A DNA stretch of 64,000 nt from Microthrixaceae bacterium (GTDB taxonomy: Bacteria; Actinomycetota; Acidimicrobiia; Acidimicrobiales; Microtrichaceae). How positions within the stretch are numbered: position 1 is the stretch's first letter; every line of letters starts with the position of its first letter. Under the pieces are notes generated by a model that was not told where the DNA came from, did no database searches, and saw only the letters and a list, made by a program, of their open reading frames with translations. A program made the translations under genes and the position numbers. Location of the stretch: the NCBI GenBank assembly GCA_027493675.1, contig JAOSKI010000041.1, positions 121,359 through 185,358 on the forward strand, written 5' to 3'. Positions 1-11,284 of this stretch are shown one piece after another.

Positions 1-1000
1 GGGATGCTCACCGCTTTCGGCGGGGCGCTGGCCGGCGGAGCGCGCCTGGTCATGACCACCGGTTTCGATCCCGAGGCGTTCTGGTCGGACATCCGCCGTT
101 ACGGGGTGACCGTGGTCTCCTACACCTGGACGATGGTCAAGGAGTTGCTGGACCTGCCGGTCTCCGAACTGGAACGTGGCCATTCCATCAGGCTCTTCAT
201 CGGCTCGGGCATGCCGACGGGGCTGTGGAGCGAGGTCCACGCGCGGTTCGATCCGGCGAGAGTGGTCGAGTTCTACGCCTCCACGTCGGGGCAGGCGGTG
301 CTGGTCAACATCGGCAGCGATGCAGCACGGATAGGTTCATGTGGGCAGCGGCTGGTCGGCAGCCCGAACCTGTTGCTCGCAGCCACGGACCCGGTGACCG
401 GCGAGTTGGTGTTGACCGACGACGGGATGGCCCGAAGGGCGCAGCCGGGGGGAGCTGGGGCTGCTGCTGTCCGAGGCGAAGCTGCCCCACCTCTCAGGGG
501 TGACACATCGGAGCCTGCGGACCCCCGGCGACGCATGGCGGTCGACGGAGGACCTCTTCACCATCGACGAGGACGGGTGCTACTGGTTCGCCGACCACTC
601 CGACAGCCTCATCGACGGGCGGCCGCTCGTCGGTGACCGGCCCCGCGCGGTGCCGCCCACGCAGGTCGAGAGGTTCCTGGAGCAGCATCCGCTCATCCGC
701 CTTGCCGCGGTGACCCCGTCGCCCGACGGCAAGTTGCTGGTCGCCTCGGTGATCCCGACCCGGCGCGCGACCAAGAAGTCGATCGAGGACATCACCGCGT
801 CGCTACCACCGTGGTTGCGGCCCGACGTCGTGCGGGAGGTGAAGGACCTGCCGACCACCGCGTGGTACCGCATCGACCGCACTGCGATCGCAGCACTCGA
901 TCCGATGAAGCCCACCGCAGGCGTTCGGGTCTGGTTGCGCAACCCGACCGACGGGACCTTCGAGCGGGTTGCGAAGCGGAGTGCCGGAAACAGCCGTTGA
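1..1000 (+). CDS. AMP-binding (acyl-CoA synthetase-like) protein, C-terminal part, frameshifted
   Basis: This is the C-terminal part of an adenylate-forming enzyme; the N-terminal half lies left of the window. It reads in frame 1 from base 1 to about 450, then in frame 2 to the TGA at 998-1000. The switch sits on six G at 447-452. Removing one G joins ARRAQPG directly to ELGLLLSEAKLP, so the break looks like a base-count error. Visible features are a pocket-like stretch FIGSGMPTGLW, a degenerate A5-like motif EFYASTSGQ (YGxTE is usual) and an A8-like stretch DEDGCYWFADHSD. I see no clear A10 lysine motif near the end. The divergent motifs suggest an unusual family member, possibly part of a larger acyltransferase-synthetase. 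The family is fairly sure; the substrate is unknown. Confidence 0.6.
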
Positions 1001-1086
1001 TACGCGGCCTGCACAGGCGCATGATTCGCGAAGGGGGGGTGAACACATCGCTGGATCAAACCTGTCGCTGAGCCAAGGAGGCCATC

Positions 1087-1694
1087 ATGTTCATTCAGGT
1101 GATCGAAGGTAGGACGACCGATCCCGAAGCGCTCCACCGCCGGATCGATCTCTGGCAGGAGGAGCTCCGAGCCCGGCGCCACGGGGGTATCTGGGGTCTG
1201 CGGGAGGGTGCACGGCGGATGGCTCGTTCATCCTTGCAGTGCGCTTCGTGGACCGCGCGGCGGCTGAACGCAACGCTCGGCGCGAGGAGCAGACCGCATG
1301 GTGGTCGGAGACCGAGGCGTGCTTCGACGGCCCGGTGTCGTTCCACGAGACAGAGGATGTCCACGTGATGGCCCACGGAGCACTAGGCGACGCCGGCTTC
1401 GTCCAGGTCATGGAGGGGCACGTGTCCGACAGGGCTGCAGCCGACCGGCTGGAGCTCGAGGCCGATCCGCTCCTGGCGGAGCTCCGGCCTGATCTTCTCG
1501 GGTCCATCACCGCGTACTTCTCCGAGGACGAGTTCGCCGACATCGCGTTCTTCACCACCGAGCGCGAGGCGCGTGAGAACGAGAGCCGCGAGATGCCACC
1601 GGAGTTCTCCGAGCGCTTCGACCAGTGGGAGCGGGTCATGAAGGTGGAGCGCTACCTGGACATCCCTGATCCCTGGGTCGCCTCCGCCCACTGA
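1087..1694 (+). CDS. Two-domain antibiotic-biosynthesis-monooxygenase-like protein (frameshifted)
   Basis: The gene has a strong ribosome site (AAGGAGG at 1075-1081, five bases before the ATG). The protein has about 200 residues and is an internal duplication: MFIQVIEGRTTDPEA at the N-terminus is echoed by GFVQVMEGHVSDRAA about 100 residues later. Both copies look like dimeric alpha/beta barrel (ABM-type) domains, whose members are small oxygenases or stress-related proteins. It reads in frame 1 to about 1183 and then in frame 3; five G at 1183-1187 mark the break, and adding one G restores a single frame. No cofactor-binding residues can be named, so a catalytic role is not shown. The fold assignment rests on the repeat and sequence character. 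Confidence 0.55.
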
Positions 1695-1860
1695 GGCCGC
1701 GATCCCGGGCCGCTACCTCGACCCGCCACCCGGGCCCGCCACCCGGGATCGCGGCGGGCTGTGGTGTCGGGGGTCGTGGAACATCGCTAGGTTGGCGGGT
1801 CGGACTCCGGGCACGACCGCCCGGGACCCGGCTCTTTGCGGTCGACCACGAGGGGATCGA

Positions 1861-3497
1861 GTGACGATGGCTGCCAGGCAGACGAACGCGGGATCGACCA
1901 CACCGGTGCTGGATCCCGAGACGGTGGCGAGATACCAGTTCCACGGCCAGGACGTCGCATGGTTGCTGGACCAGCGCGCGGAGCACCGCGGTGATCACAC
2001 CTTCCTGGTCTGGCAACCCAAGGAGGGTCCGGTGCGCACCTGGACCTACGCGGAGTTCTCCCTTGCCACGCGTGAGGTCGCCGCAGGGCTGGCGGCGCGT
2101 GGGATCGGTGTGGGTGACGCGGTGCTCATCCACGCCGAGAACTGCCCGGAGGCCGTGATCGCCTGGTACGCGGTCGCCCGCCTCGGGGCATCGCGGTGAC
2201 CACCAACACGCGTAGCGTCGCAGCAGAGCTCGAGTACTTCATCGATGCCTCGGGAGCAGTGGCCGCTATCACCCAACCGCAGTTCGCCTCCGTGCTGGCT
2301 GAAGCCGCCGGTGGGCTGCGCTGGACGGTGGTGACCGCGGACAACTCCGGTGTCGCAGTGCCCGAGGAGCAGCAACCGACCGGCTCGGATGCATTCGACT
2401 CCCTGCGTGGAGACCCCGACGCAGTGCCGGAGCTCGAGGCGGATCCGTTGCGACCGGTGGGGATCATGTTCACCTCCGGTACCACCTCCAAGCCCAAGGC
2501 GGTGGTCCACACCCACGGCAACGTGCTGTGGGCGGCGAAGATCAACCCGACCAACATCGACTTCACCCCTCAGGACACCTACCTGTGCTACCTGCCGTTC
2601 TTCCACGTGAACACCCAGGGTTGGGCGATGTGGACCGTGCTGGGTGCGGGCGGCACCGTGGTGTTGCAGCCCAGGTTCTCAGCCTCGCGGTTCTGGGACG
2701 TCATAGCCGCACACGAGGTGACCCACGTCTCGCTCATCCCGTTCGTGTTCAAGGCGATCGGTGGTGATCCGATACCGGAGCACACCGTGCGTGTCGGCGT
2801 GTTCGGGTTGATCATGCCGATGCTCGACGACTGGCTGGGGATGCGCGTCATGGCGGCCTACGGCATGACCGAGCTGGTGGGCCACTGCATCCGCTCGACT
2901 CCCAACGAGACCTACCCCGACATGGCGATGGGTCGGGTCGCCCCGGGCTACGAGTGGATGGTCGTCAACCACGAGGCCGGTCGGCCTGCCGAGGTGGGGG
3001 AGATGGGTGAGCTGTGGATCCGTGGGGTGCGGGGCATCTCGGTGTTCCTCGAGTACCTCGACAACCCCGAGGCGAACGCGAAGATGTTCACCGAGGACGG
3101 CTGGTGCCGTACCGGCGACGTGGTGCGCCTGGAGGAGAACGGGCACATCTTCTACTGCGACCGCGACAAGGACGCGCTCAAGGTCGGCGGCGAGAACGTA
3201 TCCGCGCGCGAGGTCGAGGACGTGTGCCGCACGGTGCCCGGCATCGACGACATCGCAGTCGTCGCCAAGTCCCACGAGATGCTCGACATGGTTCCGGTGG
3301 CCTTCGTGATCCGAAACGAGATGGCCGAGCCCGAGGAGCAGATGGCAGTGGCGATCATCGAGGCGTGCAGGGCCGCCCTGTCGGATTTCAAGGTGCCGAG
3401 GGCGGTCTACTTCCTGGAGGAGTTCCCCACCGCCGAGCTCGGGAAGATCGCCAAGAAGGACCTGCGCGACCTCGCGGACTCCTACGACCCGGTGTGA
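1861..3497 (+). CDS. Acyl-CoA synthetase (CaiC/long-chain type), one frameshift
   Basis: AMP-dependent acyl-CoA ligase that activates a carboxylic acid as acyl-AMP and transfers it to CoA. The P-loop-like A3 motif GIMFTSGTTSKPKAVVHTHG and the A5 motif AAYGMTELVGH are clear, as are an A7-like EDGWCRTGDVV, an A8-like region ending KVGGENVSAREVED, and the C-terminal lysine region ELGKIAKKDL. The start is GTG 1861 (AGGGG about five bases upstream) or ATG 1867. The frame changes at about 2190 inside CTCGGGGCATC; one missing base restores RLGAIAVTTNTR. The total of about 545 residues is normal for the family. Similarity is to crotonobetaine/carnitine-CoA ligase-like enzymes, but the substrate cannot be read from the sequence. 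Confidence 0.8.
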
Positions 3498-3605
3498 GTG
3501 GCGGGCCACCGGGACCCGAGGTGACCGTTGAGGGTGCCGACCGGTAGCGTCGCGTGATGACATCACGGCAGTGGGCCGTGGTGGGAACCGGAGGCTTCCG
3601 TCGGG

Positions 3606-5055
3606 ATGCAGCAGGGCTCGGTCGCGGTGATCGGTGGTGGCATGACCGGACTGGTCGCCGCCCGACGGCTGGCCCGATCCGGTTGCGCGGTCACCGTGTA
3701 CGAGGCCGGGGACCGGTTGGGCGGCCAGGTGCGAACCGTGGAGTTCATGGGCCATCGCGTGGACGTCGGCGCGGAGTCGTTGCACCTCGCGGGCCCCAAC
3801 GTGGAACTGCTCGACGAGCTCGGCCTCACCGACGACCTCGTGGTGGCCGACAGCACCTTCGTGTGGATCTGGGACGGCGCGCGGCGCCGGCGCCTGCCTG
3901 CGGGCATGGGTCCGGCGGGCCCCACCCGGTTGTGGCCGATCGTGCGCTCGGGTGCGCTCTCGCCGTTCGGATTGGCCCGTGCCGCCTTGGAGCCGCTCCT
4001 TCCCGCACCCCGCGAAGCGCAAGGAGGTATCGGTTCTGACGGTTCGGTCGGGTCGTTCATCACCTCCCGTTTCGGCGCAGAGGTGACCGATCGCCTGGTG
4101 GACCCGGTGCTCGGGAGCCTGCACGCCGGTGACGTGGGTCGCCTCAGCCTTCGGGCAGCGACGCCGATGCTCGCTGCCAAGGCGGCTCGTAACCGGTCCA
4201 TGCTGATCGGATCCGCTCGGGCGCGACACGCCGCAGGAGCTTCGGCGGCGGTGCCGGCGTTCGTGACCCTGCCGGGAGGGCTGTCGGACCTGGTTGACCG
4301 GGTGCTGGATGGCTGTGACGTGGAGGTCCGCCTGGGAACGCGCGTCCATGCACTCGAACACACCGGCGACGGTTTCAGGCTGAGCGTGGGGCCACACTCC
4401 GGCGACCGCGTCGAAGGTCCCCACGGTGGCCCGTGTGACGGTGCTCATGACGGTGTGGTCGTGGCACTTCCGGCGGTACCGGCCGCGGGCCTGCTCCGAC
4501 CGCTGCTGGGCGCCGATGCCGAACCGCTCTCCACGCTGCGTACCGCTTCGGTGGCAACCGTCGTGGTGGCCTGGGACGCACGGGAGGCGAAGGCGTGTGG
4601 GGCACTGCGTGCAACCGGGGTGCTCACTCCGTCGAAGGCGGGCACGCTCATGAAGGCGGCCACCTTCCTGTCGACGAAGTGGCCACAGATGCGCGACCCA
4701 CACCACTACTTGTTCAGGCTCTCGGCGGGGCGGGTGGGGGAGCACCGGATCGGGTCGGTCAGCGACGAGGAGCTCGTTGCCGCAATGCTCGAGGAGCTCC
4801 GGGCCGTGACCGGGTTGACCGGGTCACCGTTGCAGGCACAGGTGTACCGTTGGCCCGACGCGCTCCCGCAACTCGAAGTCGGTCACCTCGAGAAGATCGC
4901 TGCGGTGCGCCGTGCGCTCGCACGCATCCCGGGCATCCAGCTGGCAGGTGCCGCCTACGACGGGTTGGGGATCTCGAGCTGCGTCGCTGCAGGGCGTCGC
5001 TGCTGCCGAAGCCCTGATCGCAGAGCTCGACCTCGACGTGGAGGTGCCCACATGA
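3606..5055 (+). CDS. hemY: HemY-type protoporphyrinogen/coproporphyrinogen oxidase, frameshifted at the 3' end
   Basis: FAD-dependent oxidase of heme synthesis. The dinucleotide-binding motif VAVIGGGMTGLVAARRLA lies at the N-terminus, followed by YEAGDRLGGQVRT, and the C-terminus has the FAD-closing GAAYDGLGISSCVAAG. In actinobacteria HemY-type enzymes normally act as coproporphyrinogen III oxidase (CgoX), so that reaction is likelier than protoporphyrinogen oxidation. An extra G in GCAGGGCGTC near 5000 throws the frame. With it removed the protein ends VPT-stop at 5053-5055, and that TGA overlaps the ATG of the radical SAM gene (ATGA). The total is about 480 residues. Without the correction the frame runs on into the next gene and imitates a fusion. 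Confidence 0.8.
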
Positions 5056-6318
5056 CCCATACCAGCACTGCCGGAGCAACCAGCGCTGCCGGGCCGACCA
5101 GTAATGCTGCCGAGGGGCGAGGCGCAGTGCGCACGTTGCACCTCGATCCCACACAGCGGCCCTTCATCGTGATCTGGGAGGTCACCCGTGCCTGCGCCCT
5201 GGCGTGTGCGCATTGCCGCGCCGACGCCATCACCCGTCGCAACCCACTCGAGTTGACCACCCAGGAGGGAAGTACCTGCTGGATGACCTCGCGTCGCTGG
5301 GTGCTCCTCGTCCGATCGTGGTGCTCACCGGAGGCGACCCCTTCGAACGCGACGATCTCGCCGAGCTGGTGCACCACGGCCACGAGGCAGGCCTTCCCAT
5401 GGCGCTTTCGCCCTCGGTCACGCCCCGGCTCACCTCCGAGGCGCTCACCGAGCTCCGCGCCGCGGGTGCAACCGCGGTGTCGCTGTCACTCGACGGGGCG
5501 ACCCCCGCCACCCACGACGCGTTCCGGGGTTTCGAGGGCGTTCACGCCGACACACTCGCCGCGGCCACGAAGGTGCGAGCCGCGGGGCTTCGCCTGCAGA
5601 TAAACACCACAGTCACGCGCGACAACGCACACGAGCTGCCGGCACTGCTCGACACGGTCATCGATCTCGATGCGGGGTTGTGGAGCGTGTTCTTCCTGGT
5701 GCCCACCGGCCGCGGCGAACACCTTGCGGCCCTCGACGCGCAGGGTGTGGAGGACGTGCTCATGTGGCTCGCGTCGGTGTCGCACCGTGTCCCGGTGAAG
5801 GCGACCGAAGCCCCGCATTTCAGGCGGGTGATGCTGCAACGAGCCGAGGCCGGTGGAGACCCGCCGGGATACCGGCCGGGACCACTCGGGGTCCTGCTCC
5901 GTGAGGCGACCCCGCTCGCCTCTGACGATGCAGGTGATGTTGCCGCGGACGCCACCGCCGCTGTGGGAGCTGCCGAGGGCACCTCCGGGTCCGTCTCCGG
6001 GAAGGCCCGCAGGGGACCTCGTCGGCCACCGCTGGATGTGAACGCCGGTCGGGGTTTCGCGTTCGTGGACCACCTGGGTTCGGTCTATCCGAGCGGGTTC
6101 CTCCCCGTATCTGCGGGCTCGATCCGAGAGCAGAGCTTCACCGAGATCTACCGCACCTCCGAGCTCCTGAGGTCGTTGCGGGATCGGACCAGCTGAAGGG
6201 CAGATGCGGGGTCTGCGAATACCGCGAGGTCTGTGGCGGCTCACGGTCGCACGCCTACGGGGTCACCGGTGACCCCTTGGCGGAGGATCCGACGTGTGCA
6301 CACGAGCCGGTCCGATGA
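5052..6318 (+). CDS. Radical SAM/SPASM protein of the NirJ/AhbD-like group, two frameshifts
   Basis: Radical SAM enzyme with the 4Fe-4S site [13 protein letters not shown] (C-x3-C-x2-C) about 45 residues in. A SPASM-type auxiliary cluster region at the end contains [12 protein letters not shown]. Frames switch at about 5267 (GAGGGAAG; one missing base restores EGKYLLDD) and at about 6191 (one missing base restores [13 protein letters not shown]). The start overlaps the stop of hemY as ATGA, and its stop at 6316-6318 overlaps the next ATG the same way. The sequence resembles the families grouped with heme d1 and alternative heme radical SAM proteins (NirJ, AhbD). Sitting directly after a HemY-type oxidase, a porphyrin or tetrapyrrole substrate is a reasonable inference but is not proved. 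Confidence 0.75.
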
Positions 6319-7915
6319 CGGCCCAGCGCACCAGGCTCGGGGTCCAGGACGAGCTCTGGCTCGTGATGGACCGTCCCAACAACCTCATGGTGGTCGACTC
6401 GGTGATCTGGACCGCCGAACCCCTCGACCGTGAGCTCACCCGCGACGTGCTGGTGGAACGGCTCTGGGACCGCTACCCGGTCTTCCGGAGCCGGGCGGTC
6501 CAGGACCCCGACGGCACCTGGTGGTGGGAGGAGGATCCCGAGGCCCGGTTCGAGGATCTCGTGACCTACGTGGAGCTGGACGATCCTGACGATCCCCGCT
6601 CGTTGCAGGAACTCGTCGCCGCGCACCGCACCCAGCCGCTCGATCGCGACCGACCGCTGTGGAACGTGCTGTGGGTGGACCGCTACCTGGGTGGCAGCGC
6701 CTTGGTCACCCGGTCCCACCACGCGATCGCCGACGGCATCCGAATGGTGCAGCTGTCGATGTCGCTGTTCGATGCCACGCCCGAGGGCGGGGCCATACTC
6801 GCGCCACCGGTGCACCAGTACGGAGCACGTGTGGCAGAGCCTGCGCCGTCGGCATCCGAGCGCAGCCGTGCGGCACTGGGGGCATTGGGCAGCCAGGCCG
6901 CCGGCACGGCTCGGGCCACGCGTGCTGCCGGAGGCGAGCTCGTGTCGCTCGGTTGGCGCATTCCGCGAGCCGTCGTCGACGCGTCCCGCGAGGCGGCGAT
7001 CGAAGCCCTGGTCAACCCGCTCGGCGCCGTGCACGGTGGATCACGGCGTCCTGGACGGCTGCGACCGAGGCCATCACCGAAGCGGGTTCGGCTGTGGGAG
7101 CCGCAGTGTCGGGCAGCGGTCCGCTCGTGGAGGTGTTCTCCGGCGCCCCGGGTGACGTCGACATCGTCCGCAAGCTCCTGCTCGGCACCCGCAACGACCC
7201 GGCCATATGGACCGGGACGGCCACCGAGGACAAGGCGGTTGCCTGGTCGGAACCACTCTCCCTCGATTCGGTCAAGTCGGTCGCCCACTCCCAGGGTGCC
7301 ACCATCAACGACGTGTTGGTCACCTGTGTGGCCGGTGCGCTACGGCGGTACCTGGCGGGCCGCGACAGCCACTGCGCATCGGTGACGTTCATGGTGCCGG
7401 TGAACCTGACACCGATCGACCTGACCCTGCCCGAAGACCTCGGCAACAGCTTCGCCCTGGTTCAGCTCGAGCTGCCGACCGACCAACCCGACGCGCTCAA
7501 GGTGCTGAGCGGGGTCCAGCACCGCATGGAGCGGATCAAGCACGGCCACGAGGCTGCAGTTGCGTTCAGGGTCCAGGAGCTCATCGCCGGGCTCAACCGC
7601 ACGGTCTACGAGGCGTCGGTCGACCTGCTGGCGAGCAGGACCACGGGTGTTCTCACGAACGTCCCGGGCCCTCCGATGCCGGTGTACCTCGCCGGTCGCC
7701 GTGTCGAGGGCATGACCGGCTGGGCGCCGCTGTCGGGTGACCAGCCGATGAGCTTCACGATCTACAGCTACGACGGCCGGATCACCGTCGGGATCGCGTG
7801 CGATCGACAACTGGTCCCGGGACACGAGGCGATCCTCACGGGCTTCATGGACGAGTTCGCCGACCTCCGGGCCCGTGTGGGGGTGCACAGCCGGTCAGAT
7901 GAACGCAGCCCCTGA
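6315..7915 (+). CDS. Wax ester synthase/diacylglycerol acyltransferase (WS/DGAT), one frameshift
   Basis: Bacterial WS/DGAT uses acyl-CoA to esterify fatty alcohols or diacylglycerol, giving storage lipid at the membrane surface. The catalytic motif HHxxxDG appears as [11 protein letters not shown] near residue 140. Further family marks are [19 protein letters not shown] and [17 protein letters not shown] in the C-terminal half. The start ATG 6315 overlaps the stop of the radical SAM gene. It reads in frame 3 to about 7040 and in frame 2 afterwards; one missing base in GGTGGATCACG joins the halves. The length of about 530 residues is on the long side because of an alanine-rich segment at roughly 170-240. 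It ends at TGA 7913-7915, overlapping the next gene by 17 bases, so it is probably co-transcribed. Confidence 0.85.
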
Positions 7916-9024
7916 CGAGGTCCGGCTCGTCCGCGCTCTGCGCCTGCGGAACCAGGGCCTGGTCCCGGGTGCCGGCCGGTGGGCCGCGGTGCCAGAGGTC
8001 GCACGGGGTATGGTCGCATTGCAGGCCCAGGACCCCAGAGCGGTGCTGCACGCGCTGTCGCTGCGTTGTGCCGGTCATCCGACCGAGGCATCCGTGGCCG
8101 CGGAGTTCGACGCCGCCCGGGTGGTGCGCAACCGGCCTTCGAGGGGCACCCTCCAGGTCACGGCATCCGAGGAGATGCACTGGTTGAGCGCGCTCATGAC
8201 GCCGCGGTCGAACGCCGCTGCGGTGAAGCGCCGCTCCACGATCGGTGTCACGGACGCGATGGTGGAGGCAGTGGGCGAGGTGATGCGTTCGGAGTTGGAA
8301 GGCGGTCGGGTACGGACCAGGCCCGAGCTCGTGGCGGCGTGCGCAGAAGCCGGCATCGCACTCGACGGGGCCCGGGCCGGAACGTCCTGCGGCACCACAC
8401 CGAGGTCATGACGATCGTGTTCGCCGGGATCAGCGGTGGTGTCGACTCGTTCGCCCTTGCCGAGGAGTGGATACCGCGACGGCGTGAGCCCACCGGTCCC
8501 GATGCATTGGCAGAGCTGGCAACCAGGTACTTCACGACGCGTGGTCCGGCGACGCTCCAGTGCCTGGCGTGGTGGGCGAACCTACCGATGGACGCGGTCC
8601 GCCAGGCGATCGCCGCCGCGGGCCCCGGCGCTCGAGGGAGATCGATGTGGCCGGAGGGAGGTCCGTGGTCGCCACCGGGTCGGTCAGCCTCGACTCGGCC
8701 GAGGTCGACGGGATCCTCGCCGAGCCCCTCCTGCTCCCGTCGTTCGACGAGTACCTCCTCTCCTATCGCGATCGCTCAGCGGTCATCTCTCCCGAGGGCC
8801 TGACGGCGGTGATCCCCGGACGAAACGGCATGTTCAAGCCCGTGGTCGTGGTCGGCGGTGAGGTCGTGGGCATCTGGTCCCGCCACCTCACCTCCGACAC
8901 GGTCACCGTGACCATCGAGCCCTTCGAGGAACTTGCCTCTGCAGCGCACGACGGTCTGGCCCGTCGGGCCGACGACTACGGCGCCTTCCTGGGAATGCAG
9001 GCACAGATGGTGATCGAGGTCTGA
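7899..9024 (+). CDS. AlkZ/YcaQ-like winged-helix DNA glycosylase (HTH_42), two frameshifts
   Basis: The protein has about 375 residues and belongs to the HTH_42 (DUF1006) winged-helix family, whose studied members AlkZ and YcaQ/AlkX are DNA glycosylases for bulky adducts and crosslinks. The diagnostic segment MVALQAQDPRA, near residue 45, carries a Q-x-Q motif as in the AlkZ branch; YcaQ has Q-x-D. Late motifs LLPSFDEYLLSYRDRSAV and GRNGMFKPVVVVGGEVVGIW are typical of the family. Frames change at about 8385 (CGGGGCCCGGGCC) and about 8630. The start ATG 7899 lies inside the end of the wax synthase gene. Family membership is firm. Activity, and which lesion it repairs, is inference from the motif. 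Confidence 0.72.
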
Positions 9025-9059
9025 TCGCGGGTAAGGGCGAACGGCCCGGTCAGTGGGGC

Positions 9060-11235
9060 TCAGTGGGCGAAGCGGATCTTCGGCAGCGCCCTGTCGAGCC
9101 ACTTCGGCAGCCACCAGTTGCGTTCACCGAGCAGTCCCATCGCGGAGGGCACGAGCATCATCCTCACCACGGTTGCATCCAGCGCCACCGCGACAGCGAG
9201 GGTGATCCCGAGCTCGGTGGGCGGTATGGGGCCGGTGATCCCGAAGGCGATGAACACCACGATCATGATTAGCGCGGCGTTCGTGATCGGCCGCCCGGTG
9301 CGGGCGATGCCCTCTTTGATGGCGAGCTGTGTGTCGCCCGTGGCCTCGTAGCGCTCACGGATAGCGGCGAGCAGGAACAGCTGGTAGTCCATCGAGAGCC
9401 CGAACAGCAGGGCGAAGAAGAACAGCGGCGCCCAGGCGTCCACGAACCCCTGGTGCTCCACGCCGATCAGCGAGGCGCCCCATCCGTGTTGGAACACCAG
9501 CGTGGCGAACCCGAAGCTGGCTCCCACGCTCAGGAGGTTCAACAGGATCGACATGAGCGCGATCGTGAGGCTGCGGAACACCACCAGCAGCAACACGAAC
9601 GCGACTGCCATGATGAGCGCGATCGCGAGCGGGGCCTTGCCGGTGAGGACTTCGGTGAGGTCGTGGTTCTGCGCCGCGGGTCCGCCGACGTCGGCGTCGG
9701 GTACCGCCACGCCGATGCTGTCGCGGAGCCTCTCGACCATCTCGGAGGTCGCGGCAGCGTCGACGGCAGTGGCCGGGATCACACGCACGACGGTGCGTCC
9801 TGTCTCAGCCGGTTGTGCCACCACGCGGGCATCCACGACGTTCCGGATCGGCTGTGGCCAGCTCCACGACCTCGCCCGCGGACTGTGCCGGTGTCGTGAC
9901 GAACAGCGGAGCAGCCGCCCCGGGGCCGAAGGAATCCACGACCATGTCGTAGCCGTCACGGCTGGAGCGTCCCTCGTCGACCACTCCGGCTCCCGGCATT
10001 CCCAGGCGCATCCCGATCGCGGGTGCCGCGAGAAGCACCAGCAGTGCGAGGCCGGCCACGAGGGTGCGGCCGGGGTGGTTGAGCGCGGCGCCGGTCCAGC
10101 GGGTCCACCGGCCCTCCGCCACGCGGTCGGGGTCGCTGTGCCCTCTGGCGACCAGCACCCGATCGCCCATCGCAACGAGCACCGCGGGCAGCAGGGTGAG
10201 TGCGGCCAGCCCGACCGCCACGACCGACAGGATCATGCCCAGGGCCATGGACCGGAAAACCATGACGGGCACCACGAACACTGCTGCGAGCGACATCACC
10301 ACGGCCAGCGCCGAGAGGAACACGGCCTTGCCTGCGGTCGACAGGGTGTTCGCGATCGCGTCCAGTGCGTCGTAGCCGTCTTCGCGCTCCTCGCGGTAGC
10401 GCGACACGATGAAGAGGCTGTAGTCGATGCCCACCGCCAGGCCGATCATCATCGAGAAGTTCATGGACCAGACCGACAGCGGGGTCGCATCACCGAGCAG
10501 GTGCAGCGCGGCGAACCCGACGGCGATGCCGGCCAGGGCGAGCACCAGCGGGATGCCCGCGGCGATCGCGGAGCCGAACGCGATGAACAACAGGATCATC
10601 GTCGGGATGCCCGATACCAGCTCCGCGCGGTGCAGGGCCTCCTCGTTGGTGTCGTTGAAGTCGCTCCACACGGGCCACTCGCCGGTCACCTCCGCCCTGG
10701 CGCCTTCGGGCAGGGCCATTCCCTCGACTGCATCGATGAGCTCGCCCGCGGACTCGGGCAACTCCGCATCGGTCTCCGCGCTGAGCTGCACCGGCACCAT
10801 CGCGACCAGCCCGTCACGGGAGAGCAGGCCTGCCTCGGCCGGTTGGCTCAAGGGGTCGACCACCCCTGCGGCGGCCGGCTGGGTCCTGAGCTCTGCCACG
10901 AGGTCCTCGACTCCGGTTGGATCCTCCGCGATGGGGGTGGACTGGCGGTAGACGACCACCGCGGCTTCGGCACCGAGCTCGCCGAAGTCGGCGCGGAGCT
11001 CGTCGCGGACCTTCACCGAGGTGGAGCCCTGTGCTTCCCATCCCGCACCCGAAAGGGCGTTGGTGAGGGTCAGTGCCAGTGGTGCTGCGCCCAGCATGGC
11101 GACGAGCCAAACGACCATGACCGCTCTGCGGTGCCTACCGGAGAAACGTGCCAGCCGGGAGAACCACGGCTCCTTGTCGTCGGGGGGCGACTCCGGCACG
11201 GCTTCTTCGTCGGGTCGGGTTGGTGCGATGGTCAT
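9060..11235 (-). CDS. MMPL-family RND transporter, one frameshift
   Basis: Inner-membrane RND permease of the MMPL type with about 725 residues. These proteins export lipids or hydrophobic compounds using the proton gradient. An N-terminal helix is followed by a periplasmic domain, then a helix bundle holding the proton-relay-like GLAVGIDYSLFIVSRYREE. The second half repeats the plan, with FALLFGLSMDYQLFLLAAI. The frame breaks once, at about 9845, where one missing base joins LATAD to IRNVVDARVVAQ. The ATG is at 11233-11235. The upstream region contains a twin palindrome (entered separately) that brackets a -10-like TATTGAT, so repression by a CsoR/CstR-type protein is predicted. No partner adaptor gene is adjacent. 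The substrate is unknown. Confidence 0.85.
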
Positions 11236-11262
11236 CGTGGAACCTCGTAGGCCTTGTGTGGA

Positions 11263-11278
11263 ATACCCATAGGGGTAT
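11263..11278. promoter_or_regulatory. Palindromic operator, proximal copy (CsoR/CstR-like)
   Basis: ATACCCATAGGGGTAT is an almost perfect 16-bp inverted repeat (TACCC...GGGTA arms), 28 bases upstream of the MMPL start codon. Its form matches the GC-rich, AT-flanked sites bound by copper-sensing CsoR and persulfide-sensing CstR repressors. No such repressor gene is in the window, so the regulator is inferred. Confidence 0.6.
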
Positions 11279-11284
11279 GGATCA

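Noticed and set aside
2679..4745. A 688-residue open frame on the minus strand
   Set aside because: It lies opposite the synthetase and HemY genes, is rich in Arg/His/Gly without any motif, and arises from GC bias.
3606..5603. A 665-residue fusion of HemY-type oxidase and radical SAM protein in one open frame
   Set aside because: The frame passes the natural oxidase stop only because of one extra G near 5000, and leaves the radical SAM frame again near 5267. ATGA overlap shows two genes.
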